From: Sinotaia quadrata
Lineage: Eukaryota; Mollusca; Gastropoda; Architaenioglossa; Viviparidae
NCBI GenBank assembly: GCA_028829895.1
Contig: CM054181.1
Coordinates: forward strand, 107,976,860 to 108,040,859
Direction: 5' to 3'
DNA: 64,000 nt
Shown here: positions 11,785-23,596 of the stretch, piece by piece
Layout: every line of letters starts with the position of its first letter
How positions within the stretch are numbered: position 1 is the stretch's first letter
The notes under the pieces: model-generated
Seen by the model: only the letters and a program-made list of their open reading frames with translations
Databases searched by the model: none
What the model was told of the DNA's origin: nothing
Made by a program: the position numbers and the translations under genes

Positions 11785-12365
11785 GGTTGGATCTTCCAAA
11801 CGACACGTTAACGAGACGATTAGATACGTTAGAACTGTCGCGTTGACTTTATTTTTCTAACTTTGACTGGTATGCTTAGGTATATGTATTTGAAGCAGAC
11901 GACATTTTCGCTGCATACCGTGTCGGTACTCGACGCTTTTTTCACTGCCTTTATTTTATAGCCAAGATATAACTCTGGTATAGGGTTGTCACGTGCAGGA
12001 TATTCTTATCAGCACACATAAACACAAGGTGGAGGGTTATTCAGCCACAAAGCAGACATCCATTATCTGTTAAGGTCTGTCTTCAATCGCATTTTATACA
12101 AAGTAAATTGTACATCACACTGACAGTCACATGGTTTGATTAGAAAACGTTTAAAACGAGATTGGTTTAATTTCTCTTAAAAATTTTCTCTTGTTATATG
12201 CTCTTCCAAGTCTATTTTTTTAACAGCTATGGCAGGGTGCACGCTAGTTGACCTATATGTTCAGGAAAGTCATGGATAGAATGTCGAATATCATTCCTTC
12301 CCACCAGTGGTCCCCTGCCCAGACACCCCCAACCACATTCTCTCAGGGTCAGCTAGTCATCATTA
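11785..12365. other. spacer or possible first intron
   Basis: No coding signal. It would be intronic if the exon ending at 11780 is real. Confidence 0.35.
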
Positions 12366-12369
12366 TTCT

Positions 12370-12960
12370 TCTTAAAGACAATGTGTTATTCAACACATTG
12401 ATGGAATACTTGAATTTTAAACACCAGGCCACCATCTCATTATTATCAATACAACCAATGTTAAATTTAAACACATGTCTACTATTATTCGTATCATAAC
12501 CATTGTTTGAATGCTAAACACCTGCTTACTAAATCATTATTCTTTCACCTGTATACTAAATCATTATTCTCAATACAACAATGTTTGAATGCTAAACAAC
12601 TGCATACTAAATCGTTATTCTCAATACAACAATGTTTGAATGCTAAACAACTGCATACTAAATCGTTATTCTCAATACAACAATGTTTGAATGCTAAACA
12701 ACTGCATACTAAATCGTTATTCTCAATACAACAATGTTTGAATGCTAAACAACTGCATACTAAATCATTATTCTCAATACAACAATGTATGAATGCTAAA
12801 CAACTGCATACTAAATCGTTATTCTCAATACAACAATGTATGAATGCTAAACAACTGCATACTAAATCGTTATTCTCAATATAACCAATGTGTGAATGCT
12901 AAACAGCTATCTACTATCTCAGTATTCTCACCACAAGCTTATGCTTGAATAAATAATACC
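12370..12960. repeat. 51-bp minisatellite
   Basis: The central 12560-12880 holds six near-identical 51-bp units with cores TTGAATGCTAAACAACTGC and ATCGTTATTCTCAATACAAC. Older, diverged units flank both sides. The period is 17 codons, so the plus strand stays open for 125 codons (12507-12884), with the repeated peptide containing NAKQLHTKSLFSI. No start or domain context supports translation. Confidence 0.9.
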
Positions 12961-13046
12961 CATTACAAGTACCACATACAACTTGCGTGTAATAACTCAT
13001 ACTTTCCTAATTATTTCTTGTTTGTCTATACCATACAGGCAATATA

Positions 13047-14225
<1,179 letters not shown>

Positions 14226-14228
14226 AAA

Positions 14229-14340
14229 GAGTAAAATCTCTAATAAAGAGTAAAAACTCTAATAAAGAGTAAAAACTCTAACAAAGAGTAATAACTCTAG
14301 AAGAAAAATAATAACTTTAGAATAAGAGTAGTAACTAGCA
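14229..14340. repeat. ~18-bp tandem repeat
   Basis: Units of the form AGAGTAAAAACTCTAATAA recur about six times. Each contains its own small palindrome (AGAGT/ACTCT), and the units drift rightwards. Confidence 0.8.
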
Positions 14341-14705
14341 AAAAGTCTAAGTTTAAATATAAATATAGGTCAGCTGTTAATTTGAATGCCCAGATTTTCA
14401 AAGCTGCAACGAAAGTATATATGTGTCTGACGTCATGGGCAACGGCAAAGTATTATAAAATTCTTGAACCAGCAGGTATACCCGTATCCTATTGAAGTAT
14501 GGTTCCCTTCGCCTGTTGGTCAGTTTGTCGCCCTTTTCTTTATAGTTTTTCGTATACACATTTTCGTGACGCAAGTTTGTTAGAAATGAATTAGATGTGT
14601 GAGACTCCGGACACCGTAAATTGTCGAATTAAGAAATATATAAATATTATAAATAACATAAAATCTGATATACATTCTTCTGCTGAGAATTCATTCATCA
14701 GTACG

Positions 14706-14733
14706 TGTGACACAATGCCACCCTAGTTATTGG

Positions 14734-14771
<38 letters not shown>

Positions 14772-15683
14772 AATAATAATAATAATAATAATAATCGTCC
14801 ATAACTAATTACACGTGATTCTCACCAGCAGACACCACTCGTCTTTCTCACTTGGAGGATGTACGGGTGCTGTAAACGTTTTCTCTCTTCCACAACATTA
14901 AAGACAAACTTTCACTGTCACACAATATTTCCATAGGTGGAAAACGTCTTACCAAAGGAAAAGATAAATCCGTCTTTAATCTATATTTAGCGAGCCCCTA
15001 TCCACCCACTCTCTCTCCAACATATGGTTATCAATATGTTTAAGTGAAAAAAGATGCACTTTTCTCTGCAAAAATCAAATTAAGGCAGCACTAAATTTTA
15101 GGCATATTTCATCTCTACAAATACTTTCTCTCTTACAAATATTCTCAACTTACAAATCCTGCAACTATTTCGTTCACCCAATACACACACAGCATATAAA
15201 ATATAGCATCAGTCAAAATTCATAAGTAATCAAATTAGTGAACATAAAAATAATAGTTCATCACATAAAATATTTTCCTATTCAAATCATAGATCAATAG
15301 CAAACATGTACGAAATATTTCTAGGTATATTCTTCCTTTATCAGTCAGTTAATTTACCATTAGCTAACAATCGCCTTTATGACCAGACTCAAATTTCATC
15401 AAAGAGATTAGAATATAGACTTTCCTCAACAAAATAACTTTCAGTCCATATTTGTTATGAGCAAGTGTGAGACTATTAATCAGAAAAACTACTCATCTAT
15501 TTGGAACTGGTTTTGATTACATCATGAAATTCTCGCATATTCTTTACCTGAGTTGTTTACTTCCTACTTTGACACTTAAAAATTAAGCATAAGTCGAGCC
15601 CAAGGTCAGGTCACGTTAGCATTGGCAACAAAGATATAATTATTAAGTTTAGTAATAGGGATAGGCAAATTTACTCTGCCACA
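14706..15683. mobile_element. dispersed repeat copy A (LTR-like, internally deleted)
   Basis: Starts TGTGACACAATGCCACC and ends GCCACA. It shares long blocks with two other loci (43313-44855 and 52454-53957): a 5' part around GTAAACGTTTTCTCTCTTCC and GGTGGAAAACGT, and a 3' part ending in GGATAGGCAAATTTACTC. Copy A lacks roughly 500-600 bp of the middle present in the other two. TG...CA ends, size and lack of coding suggest a solo LTR, but no target duplication is evident (GTACG left, CTATG right). Confidence 0.65.
14736..14795. repeat. (ATT)n(AAT)n perfect palindrome
   Basis: About eleven ATT units switch to about nine AAT units with no spacer, giving a near-perfect self-complementary hairpin. 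It sits inside dispersed-repeat copy A where copies B and C have a short mixed AT run, so it grew in this copy. Confidence 0.9.
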
Positions 15684-16370
15684 CTATGTCATTTTCAGAT
15701 ACTCCCTGATCAGGAAATAAAGTTCATTGAGCCATTGATCAATCTTAAATCAATAATCAGTCCTTAATGATCACTGACACTCACTACATAAGCAACAAAT
15801 GTGCAGAGTTGTTGCAAATGAAATTCACTTGCGCATGAGTGTTGTCAACAGCAAGCTATTCAAACAATAGATCCTATCCCTCGCAGAATGCCTAGTCATA
15901 CAGAATTCCAAGTGTTTTATACCCAATATCTAAATTAACATATATTATTTCATACGGTGTTTCGTGCATGTGTGGGTTTTCTTCATGTAAAATAAATCAC
16001 TATCTAAATAATTATTGTTCGGGCCTTATTGGATTTGTACATAAACCACACACAATTAGTGTGAATTAGTCAGAGTTGATAAAATGCACACGCTCAGCTC
16101 AAGCCATTCAAGCCACAAATTTTCGTTATCAATGAACATTATAAATCTTGGTCCACAAACCAGCGCCATTTCCTTTGTACGGAGAGTGGGGGGGGGGGTG
16201 ACTTTAGAAAAACAAAACCAAGGAAAATTCACGAAAAAAAAAATACAAGGAAAAACTAGCAACATTCAAAATATTACACAAAGACAGAGATATCACTAGG
16301 AAATTTCCATGAACACTTCATGGAAGGTAAAAGAAAATGTCGCAAAGTTGAAGTAGGAAAAGAACCAGAA
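15684..16370. other. spacer, no gene seen
   Basis: Unique-looking sequence. Contains a run of nine or more G near 16190. Small frames on both strands at 16056-16299 have no domain features. Confidence 0.45.
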
Positions 16371-16384
16371 CAAATGTCACGTAA

Positions 16385-16585
16385 AATGACGTAGAAAAAA
16401 GCCACACAATGAGACACATGAGTTACGTCCCAAAGTGACGTAGAAAAAAAGCCATTCAATGAGACACGTGAGTTACATCCCAAAGTGACGTAGAAAAAAG
16501 CCATACAATGAGACACATGAGTTACATCCCAAAGTGACGTAGAAAAAAAGCCATACAATAAGACACATGAGTTACATCCCCAAAG
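16385..16585. repeat. ~50-bp minisatellite, 4 copies
   Basis: Units start TGACGTAGAAAAA and contain AATGAGACACATGAGTTAC. Spacings are about 49, 51 and 48 bp, varying with the A-run length. The 125-codon minus frame (16274-16651) is the translation of this array. Confidence 0.88.
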
Positions 16586-16759
16586 ACACTGAGAGAAAAC
16601 GTACTGCAGCAAAAAGTCATAGCCTACACAAAAACAAACAAAAGATAACAATAATGTGACAGAGGGAAAAAGACAAATTAATGCATTTGGGTATGTGTAT
16701 TATGGACATATAGAAATAAATACATACATTCTCTCATTTCACTAAAATGGATGGAGATG

Positions 16760-16764
16760 GATGG

Positions 16765-16815
<51 letters not shown>

Positions 16816-16882
16816 CAGACAGATAGATAGATAGATAGACAGACATATAGATAGATAGATAGATAGATAGACAGACAGACAT

Positions 16883-16949
<67 letters not shown>
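16760..16949. repeat. (GATA)n with GACA interruptions
   Basis: About 45 tetranucleotide units on the plus strand. Two GACA clusters have the same local order (GACAGACA, then a CATA unit), suggesting an internal duplication within the array. Confidence 0.95.
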
Positions 16950-16950
<1 letters not shown>

Positions 16951-17549
16951 ATACTCGGTTAAACGTATGTACAATAATTGAGGCAATTGTGTATGATTTC
17001 TTAACACCAGTTTTGTAGTTTGCATAAAAATTATAGTTGATCTGTTTTGACAAGCATGAACAGAAGGCTACGTTACATTCAGCAATTTAATTATGGACAT
17101 GTTTTTGCTTTTAATATAAATAAAATAAACATTGATTACTTCACAGTGAGCAGTCTTATCCTGTGCCGTGTGGTAGCGGTTCTGGAACGATGGTGATTGT
17201 CAAAATTGGTATACAAGTAAAAATACTAAGAAATATAATTCCAGCAAACTTGGAACTTTTAACAAGGTTTGAGCTAGGGAAGCACATACATAAGCGCTAT
17301 GGTGGATAAGAGCAAGTGGAAATATTTCTGTGTATAACTTCCTTATAGTACCTGTCTCGGTACTGGCTGTACGTAGACCTTAGCAATAGGACTCTGTGCA
17401 GCACGTGCAGTTTATGGGTCCCAAGGGGAGAGAAGACTAAGCAACCAATGAAAAAATAAACATAACAAACTTCATGCTTCCAACCACCTTAGACAATTAA
17501 CTTTACACAATCGATGAAATATACGATGTATCCATCCAGATTTACACTG
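16950..17549. other. spacer left of the LTR element
   Basis: No gene or repeat family recognised between the GATA array and the target-site duplication. Confidence 0.45.
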
Positions 17550-17554
17550 ACAGT
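17550..17554. other. target-site duplication, left copy (ACAGT)
   Basis: ACAGT lies directly before the first LTR and again directly after the second (25293-25297). A perfect 5-bp duplication is the expected size for integrase-mediated insertion of Gypsy, BEL and retrovirus-like elements. Confidence 0.9.
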
Positions 17555-19250
17555 TGTTACGTTTCCAGTATTTATTTAAAGACCCTGCTTAGGAAATTAT
17601 AGAACTTTAATTTACTATTTAAATTAATTCCCTCTCGTTTAACCTAAACAGACTGGTTGCTCAAATCATCATTCGACTAAATTAAAAATGCATCTTTGTA
17701 GTCTAGATCACAGATTTACGAAACTGATAATTTGCGTACTTTAGCTAGATTGGAAATCGTTAAAAACTCTCTTAGATTCATATGCATTCATTACGTCATT
17801 CGTTTAGCTCAAACAGCCCCCATCCAATCCTCATCTTTTGGTCTATATGCATACAAATTACTACAAAAGGAGGTTCTTAACAAAATGAAATAGATTTAAT
17901 AAGTTTAACAATTAACAGCAACGATTAATCATGAGCACGACGTCTTAAATTCTATTCAGAGACTCTCTCTCATTCTACCGTCCTTGTCAAAAGTTTAACG
18001 AGAATTGTCTTGCCAAATAGTCATTTGATTCTGGACCACAGTAGATATACTTAACTACACTTTTGGTCGCACGTGGGGTTCAACTGGTTAGAACTGATCC
18101 ACATCACTTTGGCTCATCGTCAGTACTGCATAGCATAACAGTCAATCGTCCACTCAATTACTGCATCGCTAATGTACTTGCGACGAATCGTTAACCGTAG
18201 TTAACACGAGGTACTTCTGCATAGTTCACGTATGGGTCATGAAGACACCCGAGTCGGCGTACGACTCAAGAAGTACGAAGGTAGAGAGGAGTAACATAAG
18301 AAGAACCCGGCTGAAACAAAGGATTTGGGCTCTGTAACTATTTGCGTCTATATTCGCAAAACCCAAGCACATGTTTCTTTGTTTAAGGTTCTGAATTTAG
18401 AATCTTTGACTATCGTGTCGTTTACAATTCAAATATGGTTATATTTAAATATACATTGTGGTCCACGTGTGTGTTACATATAACGTTACACGAACGTATG
18501 AATTCTCAAATATTTACAGCATTAAAAATTGGAATTCACACAAAGGATTAATTCAAAATGAAGCATGAATGCTTTACAATTTTACACGAAAAATTATATG
18601 CAAGAACAATTTGAATTACAAAGAAGAATTCACCACGTGCACAGACATACTGGCGGCACTAGTGAATTTAAGATTTATATAAATTAAAGATAAGAAAAAG
18701 TTACAATAATTTATATACAATAACTTTTAGATTTGTCCCTTTACATCGAAACACGTGCTTTGGCTAAAATAGCGCTAAGCTGCACAAAATACATACATCA
18801 ATTCAATTACAAAATACAATCAATAAATGCAATAGATACTGTAAGAAGTAGACGTGTTATTGTTACCTCTTAAAAGTAGATTTTACTGCTATAGCGCGGG
18901 TTCATCTTCGACTCTCTTACGACTCTGGTATGGCGGCGGGACGGAGCTAATGTTAAAGCTGCCTTGTGTGTCTGCCGTTCTGGAAATGAGTGAGGGATTT
19001 TTGCGCCTTATGATCGTTTTTATGAAACTGCATTGAACGCATCACGTGACCGCTCACGTGGTATGTTGTTGATCTCGAAGGTGCTGGACACTGGCCTAAA
19101 GTTATGCAACAATCTGACCTTGCTAGAAAGCTTCTCTCGATACCGATGTATCACGGGTGAATTTCAACAAAGGTCCGTTCAAAAATTTAATTTTGAAACG
19201 AGCAATTGGGTCACGAGGTCATGACACAGAATTTGTCACACATCGTCACA
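17555..19250 (-). repeat. 3' LTR of the element (left copy)
   Basis: 1696 bp, matching the right copy at a constant offset of 6042. On the coding strand it begins TGTGACGATGTGTG and ends GTAACA. It contains a palindromic ATTTATATAAAT (18673-18684) that could serve as a TATA element and an AATAAA on the minus strand at 17571-17576. At 1.7 kb it is long for an LTR. Small plus-strand frames (18854-19224) recur identically in the other LTR and are not genes. Confidence 0.93.
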
Positions 19251-19263
19251 CCCCCTTGCTTTT
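19251..19263 (-). other. polypurine tract
   Basis: On the minus strand AAAAGCAAGGGGG runs directly into the 3' LTR. Purine runs at this position prime plus-strand DNA synthesis in LTR elements. It confirms the leftward orientation. Confidence 0.8.
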
Positions 19264-19966
19264 GAGGCGTTTATCTTACCAAAAGATAAATGCCTCCTAC
19301 AAATTATGTGTTATAAAATGTAGAAGTGCAAAATGAAGAAAAAATTTACAATTAAAAAATTTCAACATAACCAGAAATAATGTAACGCGGCAGAGAAATC
19401 AACTCTAGATTAACGGCACTCTCATACAATATTTCTCACTTCAGAAATCAGAGAAAAATGATTTAAGAAAAAAAAATCAAATAAAAATGATTTAAGAAAA
19501 ACGTTCAGTCTAATTGAATAGACATCCATCCAATGGAATAACATGTTCTGAAATTCTCACTATCTGTCCCAATAATCAATAGTTCACACACAACCTAGTT
19601 CGATCTAATCAGATTATTCAGAATAGAAATCCAACATCAACCAATTCCACTGAATACGTATCCAACAATAGTGTGATCAAAAAAATTGACTTCCAATGAA
19701 CAACACTATCAATATGCAGGCTATGAAAAGTTCCAGATATTGATTTCCTGTATCAACCAAATATCAGAGTTTATGAATTACCAACTCAATGAACCATCTA
19801 TCAGTCTACCTGTCATATTCAGAGTTACAACACTAACACAATTCAATCAGTGTTATAGCTAGTCCCAAGTTTTTATGAAATGTCCAACATATTTACAATA
19901 GCAGCTACCAACTACTGTACAACAAGAAATTAATGAAAATTCAAAGAAGGTACCAAATCATTATTC

Positions 19967-22900
19967 CTACTGCTGTACTATCCTGCCTAGCACAATCTTC
20001 GTAGTTCTGTCCCAACCCCAATACACGTCGTCGCCCATGTGTGTCAACATGTCTACGGCATGACAACTGTATTCTTTCTTTCTTACTCTGTTCGTCAGAA
20101 TGTCACTGTGAGGTACAATATATTGCATGTCAAGTTTAGACTTTTCATTTCTCGTCCGGTAAGTACGTCCCTGAAGTGTTTTATCTCTTTCAAAACTCTC
20201 CAAAGTACTTGTCAAGTTTAAAATGTTTTTGGTAGTGTCAGCTTCTGCATGACTGGTCTCTACCCTGTCTAACAGTTTCAAACTTCTCGATACGTTCGGT
20301 ATCATGTCAGTGTCACTGTGGCCTTGACTCTGCGAAGTCTGAATTTCAAATCTATCGCTCTTAGCCTTGTCACTGAACTCACGCAAATGGAAATTTGCTC
20401 TCTTGGTGTTTCGTGCATTTGTAGTTACGTCATTGTGTACACATTGAACGTCTCTAGTTCGCATGCACTCAACGTCTTTTGTCGGAATGGCGTCAGATCT
20501 ACTATGGGTCCATTTCGCATCTAGTCTAACGTCATAGGTTCGCAAATGTGCTCTGTCGCGGCTACCTGTCTTTCTGAAGTACCTGAATTGCAACATTAGC
20601 TTCTCCCCTAAATCTGGAGGTTCCGTTCTCCTGATCTTATCATAGACTGAAGTGAAATACCTCATCCCACTAGTTGTTTTCTGTTTTAACCCATTCACAA
20701 CTAGGTGTTCGACTGTTATGTCTGTCAGCTTGTCTCTCTCCCTGACAACATAAGTCCGTGTCTCTTTTGTGACTCTAGAATTGTCTAACTCTCCACTCGA
20801 GTATTCTCTAGTCACTGTGTGGTCAGACTCACTCGCTAGCAAGTCAGATTCCCGTGGTTGTATGAACAAGGGTTCTGTCTTAAACTCTCCAAGAGTTACT
20901 GATTGTCTCCCCTGGACCATACCGTTTATTGAACGAACATAATCTGTCTCCACTGACTTAGTTAATTCAATATGTCTCCCCATCAGGTTGTCAGAATCTA
21001 TGGTGGAAATTCTGTCAGTTTCAGTCGCTAACTGGCAGTGAATGTTACCTGTCTCTATTACACTGAATAACATCACTATGTCTACTCTCTGTGTGTCGTA
21101 GGCTACACTCCCACTGTTTCCTCTATCATGAATTTCTGTATCTGATGTCAGTAACAGCCCTGATGCCCCACCTACTCTGGTTATCGGTCCGTCACTCCGG
21201 TTTTCATTGTCTATCGATCTAGTTCTGTCACTCATTTGTACTGTGTCTTTGATCAACCAAGGATTACACTCCGTACTAATCAGTAGTGAACCAAAGAACA
21301 TATCAGTTAATGAAACCCCCTCCTCCTTACTTCCACTTGTCTCAGTTTTTGGTACGTACTCATGACATTCCTTTATCTCAACAGGTGAGTCAATAAAGGT
21401 AGTCCATGTACCGTGGCTTCTGTCTACGTCACTAATTCCGTTAAGTGATTTATCTGCAGACGGTTCTGCCATGTCTCTGACAACTGCGTGCATACACGTC
21501 AGTACACATGCATGGTTATCGTCGACCGTCCCTAATATCTCTATGTTAGAAATACTAGATTTCGTCCCTGTACAGTTTTCGACCATATCTTCTTCCATGT
21601 CACGTTTGGAAAAGAACTCTGTCTCAGCTCTGACAACTGTCATGTCATCTGAAGTAAATGAATTTATCATAGGCACATTGTCTTCGTCTGTAATGCTACC
21701 TATGCTGTCATCTGGATCAAATACTTCTGTTTCCCTGGCTGTCAATGTGTTAGCACTCGAAACCTCGCATAACGCAATAATCTTGTGTTTCAAAATTACG
21801 TCATGACTCACGTCAATCATCGGAGATCGAGATCTACCGATGTCAGTCTTCGTAGCGAGCACATTCTCATGACTCCCTCTTAAACTAACAGTTCGGTCAG
21901 TAGACTCAGTCGATGCGTCACTGCCCTTCCACGATACACAACTGATAGAATCGGTTTCTATCTTCTCATGCATATTTGTCCTGTCAGAAAAATCAGTCAC
22001 TGTGTTGCTAGAAGTTTCATCACACCTTAACGGTACACAACCGATAGAATCTGTCTCTATCTTATCATGCGCATTCAGTCCGTCAAACAAGGTGTCACAC
22101 GTACACGGCGGTGTATGTGTTTGTCCAAATTCTACACGTGTTATTAAGTCCTTAACAACAGTGTCTTTTCTTGTCTCTGTTTCAAGATCAAGCTTTGGTG
22201 CGCTAACTGTTTCTGTAAACTGGTTAGCATGTTGAACTGTAATGGTTTTGTCAAAACATTTGTTTTTGTTTTCAATCAAACTGTCTAATTCGTCTGCTGT
22301 GCTTGGTAGTGCGACTAATTTCCGTGTGTCAGTCTCCACGCTCGCGGCGTTTGACCTCGGCAAGTCAAAGTTCACGGCCTGACCTTCCTGTCGTAATTTG
22401 TCAACAGTACCTTCCCCAGCAATTTTAGACTCTGTTTCGATTTCTGTCCACAACCATTCTAATTCTAGACTTTCTTTCCTTTCCATAAGCACTAGCCTCT
22501 CTTTCTTCAACTTTCTAATTTCGAACGTTAGGTCTCGTATTTCAGCCTCCCCTTCCCCTTTGAATCGGAAATCTTTATCACACAACTGTTTTGCTCGTGA
22601 GCTTATTGAAGATCTAATTTCTTCCCTGTGTTCTATTTCCTTTTCATTGAGTTCTAGTAGGACGAAAATACGTAGCTGTTCACCTCTATATTCTAGTGAT
22701 ATGCCTATCCCGTGTTCGCGTTTTAGAATCTCCGTGAGCTGTAAGCTCCCTACACTGTTCTTCCGATAGTTGATCCCTAGATGTATCAAAGACATAATGT
22801 GATCATGTTCTATCTCTAACCTTTCTTCTTCCTCTTCCTCTCTCTTTGCTTTCTCTCTCCTCTTTCTCTCTCTCTCTTCCCAGTCTAGTTCAGTTCTAAC

Positions 22901-22984
22901 GAAGTTCATTAACTCGTCTTCTGTTCGGTATCCGATCAAGGAACCTATCTCTCTCAGATCCGCAATAACCTGTTCGAGATCCAT
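19967..22984 (-). CDS. 1005-aa protein of the LTR element, Gag-like N-terminus
   Basis: The only long ORF in the window. ATG sits in a good context (AAGATGG) and the frame runs unbroken to TAG. Residues about 33-60 and 150-180 are charged Glu/Arg/Lys-rich and predicted to coil (EERERKRREKAKREEEEEER). N-terminal charged coils like this occur in Gag proteins of some Gypsy elements. Residues about 190-720 are acidic and Thr/Ser/Asp-rich, probably disordered, with an internal duplication (HDKIETDSIGCV near 306, HEKIETDSISCV near 339). From about 720 the chain becomes basic, with many Arg and Lys. No CCHC zinc knuckle, DTG protease, polymerase or DDE motif, signal peptide or membrane segment is seen. 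I do not recognise the family. It may be a Gag-derived or captured protein; a nucleic-acid-binding or particle-forming role is a guess. The intact 3-kb frame suggests selection or very recent spread. Confidence 0.75.
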   Translation of the reverse strand: MDLEQVIADLREIGSLIGYRTEDELMNFVRTELDWEERERKRREKAKREEEEEERLEIEHDHIMSLIHLGINYRKNSVGSLQLTEILKREHGIGISLEYRGEQLRIFVLLELNEKEIEHREEIRSSISSRAKQLCDKDFRFKGEGEAEIRDLTFEIRKLKKERLVLMERKESLELEWLWTEIETESKIAGEGTVDKLRQEGQAVNFDLPRSNAASVETDTRKLVALPSTADELDSLIENKNKCFDKTITVQHANQFTETVSAPKLDLETETRKDTVVKDLITRVEFGQTHTPPCTCDTLFDGLNAHDKIETDSIGCVPLRCDETSSNTVTDFSDRTNMHEKIETDSISCVSWKGSDASTESTDRTVSLRGSHENVLATKTDIGRSRSPMIDVSHDVILKHKIIALCEVSSANTLTARETEVFDPDDSIGSITDEDNVPMINSFTSDDMTVVRAETEFFSKRDMEEDMVENCTGTKSSISNIEILGTVDDNHACVLTCMHAVVRDMAEPSADKSLNGISDVDRSHGTWTTFIDSPVEIKECHEYVPKTETSGSKEEGVSLTDMFFGSLLISTECNPWLIKDTVQMSDRTRSIDNENRSDGPITRVGGASGLLLTSDTEIHDRGNSGSVAYDTQRVDIVMLFSVIETGNIHCQLATETDRISTIDSDNLMGRHIELTKSVETDYVRSINGMVQGRQSVTLGEFKTEPLFIQPRESDLLASESDHTVTREYSSGELDNSRVTKETRTYVVRERDKLTDITVEHLVVNGLKQKTTSGMRYFTSVYDKIRRTEPPDLGEKLMLQFRYFRKTGSRDRAHLRTYDVRLDAKWTHSRSDAIPTKDVECMRTRDVQCVHNDVTTNARNTKRANFHLREFSDKAKSDRFEIQTSQSQGHSDTDMIPNVSRSLKLLDRVETSHAEADTTKNILNLTSTLESFERDKTLQGRTYRTRNEKSKLDMQYIVPHSDILTNRVRKKEYSCHAVDMLTHMGDDVYWGWDRTTKIVLGRIVQQ

Positions 22985-23577
22985 CTTATTTATTTAGCGC
23001 GTCTGGCTACAATAAATATCTCTCGTGATTGTGTATCTAACCGTAGGCGATAAAACTCCGCTTTTATCCCGCAATAACTTTTAGGCTACGACCTTACAAA
23101 AATTATTGAATTTATTCAGAACACCTTCCGAAATAAATTACGCGTTGGTTACACGTTCACCTGCTTGGCTACAATCTGTTGTCTCCAAGGCTTTCGTAAT
23201 GTCACGGCTCCAACCATACAACATTACACATTATACTTAGCACCCTAAATATAATAGTCCGAAGTCTGTTACTACCGATAACTCTCCTAGCTGGCGGTAT
23301 AACACGTCGACTTCTCACAATGAAATATCCAGTAACACAATACTAAATAAATCATTCAATAGCTAACATGACATATTTAACTACGCTTAAATATATCAAC
23401 ATTAACTAACATGCACGCTACTCTGCAAAAGAATACATGCACATGTCACAACAAAAGCAAGATAAATATTTCAACAATCCTGAATCAATAGAATATTGGC
23501 AATTCTCAGATGTTCGTTTCCTAAAGATATGATGCGCCCTATGTATATAAAAATGTTACAGTTTAATACATATCAAT
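22985..23577 (-). other. untranslated leader of the LTR element
   Basis: About 590 bp between the primer-binding site and the ATG, with no long frame. In related elements this leader carries packaging signals; nothing specific can be assigned here. Confidence 0.5.
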
Positions 23578-23594
23578 CCGCGGACGAGGCACCA
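23578..23594 (-). other. primer-binding-site-like sequence
   Basis: Two bases after the end of the 5' LTR the coding strand reads TGGTGCCTCGTCCGCGG. It begins with the TGG complementary to a tRNA 3' CCA. The implied primer tRNA ends in GGACGAGGCACCA. I could not match it confidently to a particular tRNA from memory; GGCACCA endings occur in His and Phe tRNAs, and GGACGAG occurs near the end of Pro tRNAs. Confidence 0.7.
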
Positions 23595-23596
23595 CT

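Noticed and set aside
18854..19224. Small ORFs duplicated exactly at 24896-25266
   Set aside because: They lie in the two LTRs on the strand opposite to the element's coding strand; the duplication reflects LTR identity, not a gene family.
20039..22769. Several 60-123 codon plus-strand ORFs opposite the 1005-codon gene
   Set aside because: Shadow frames of the minus-strand coding sequence with no features of their own.
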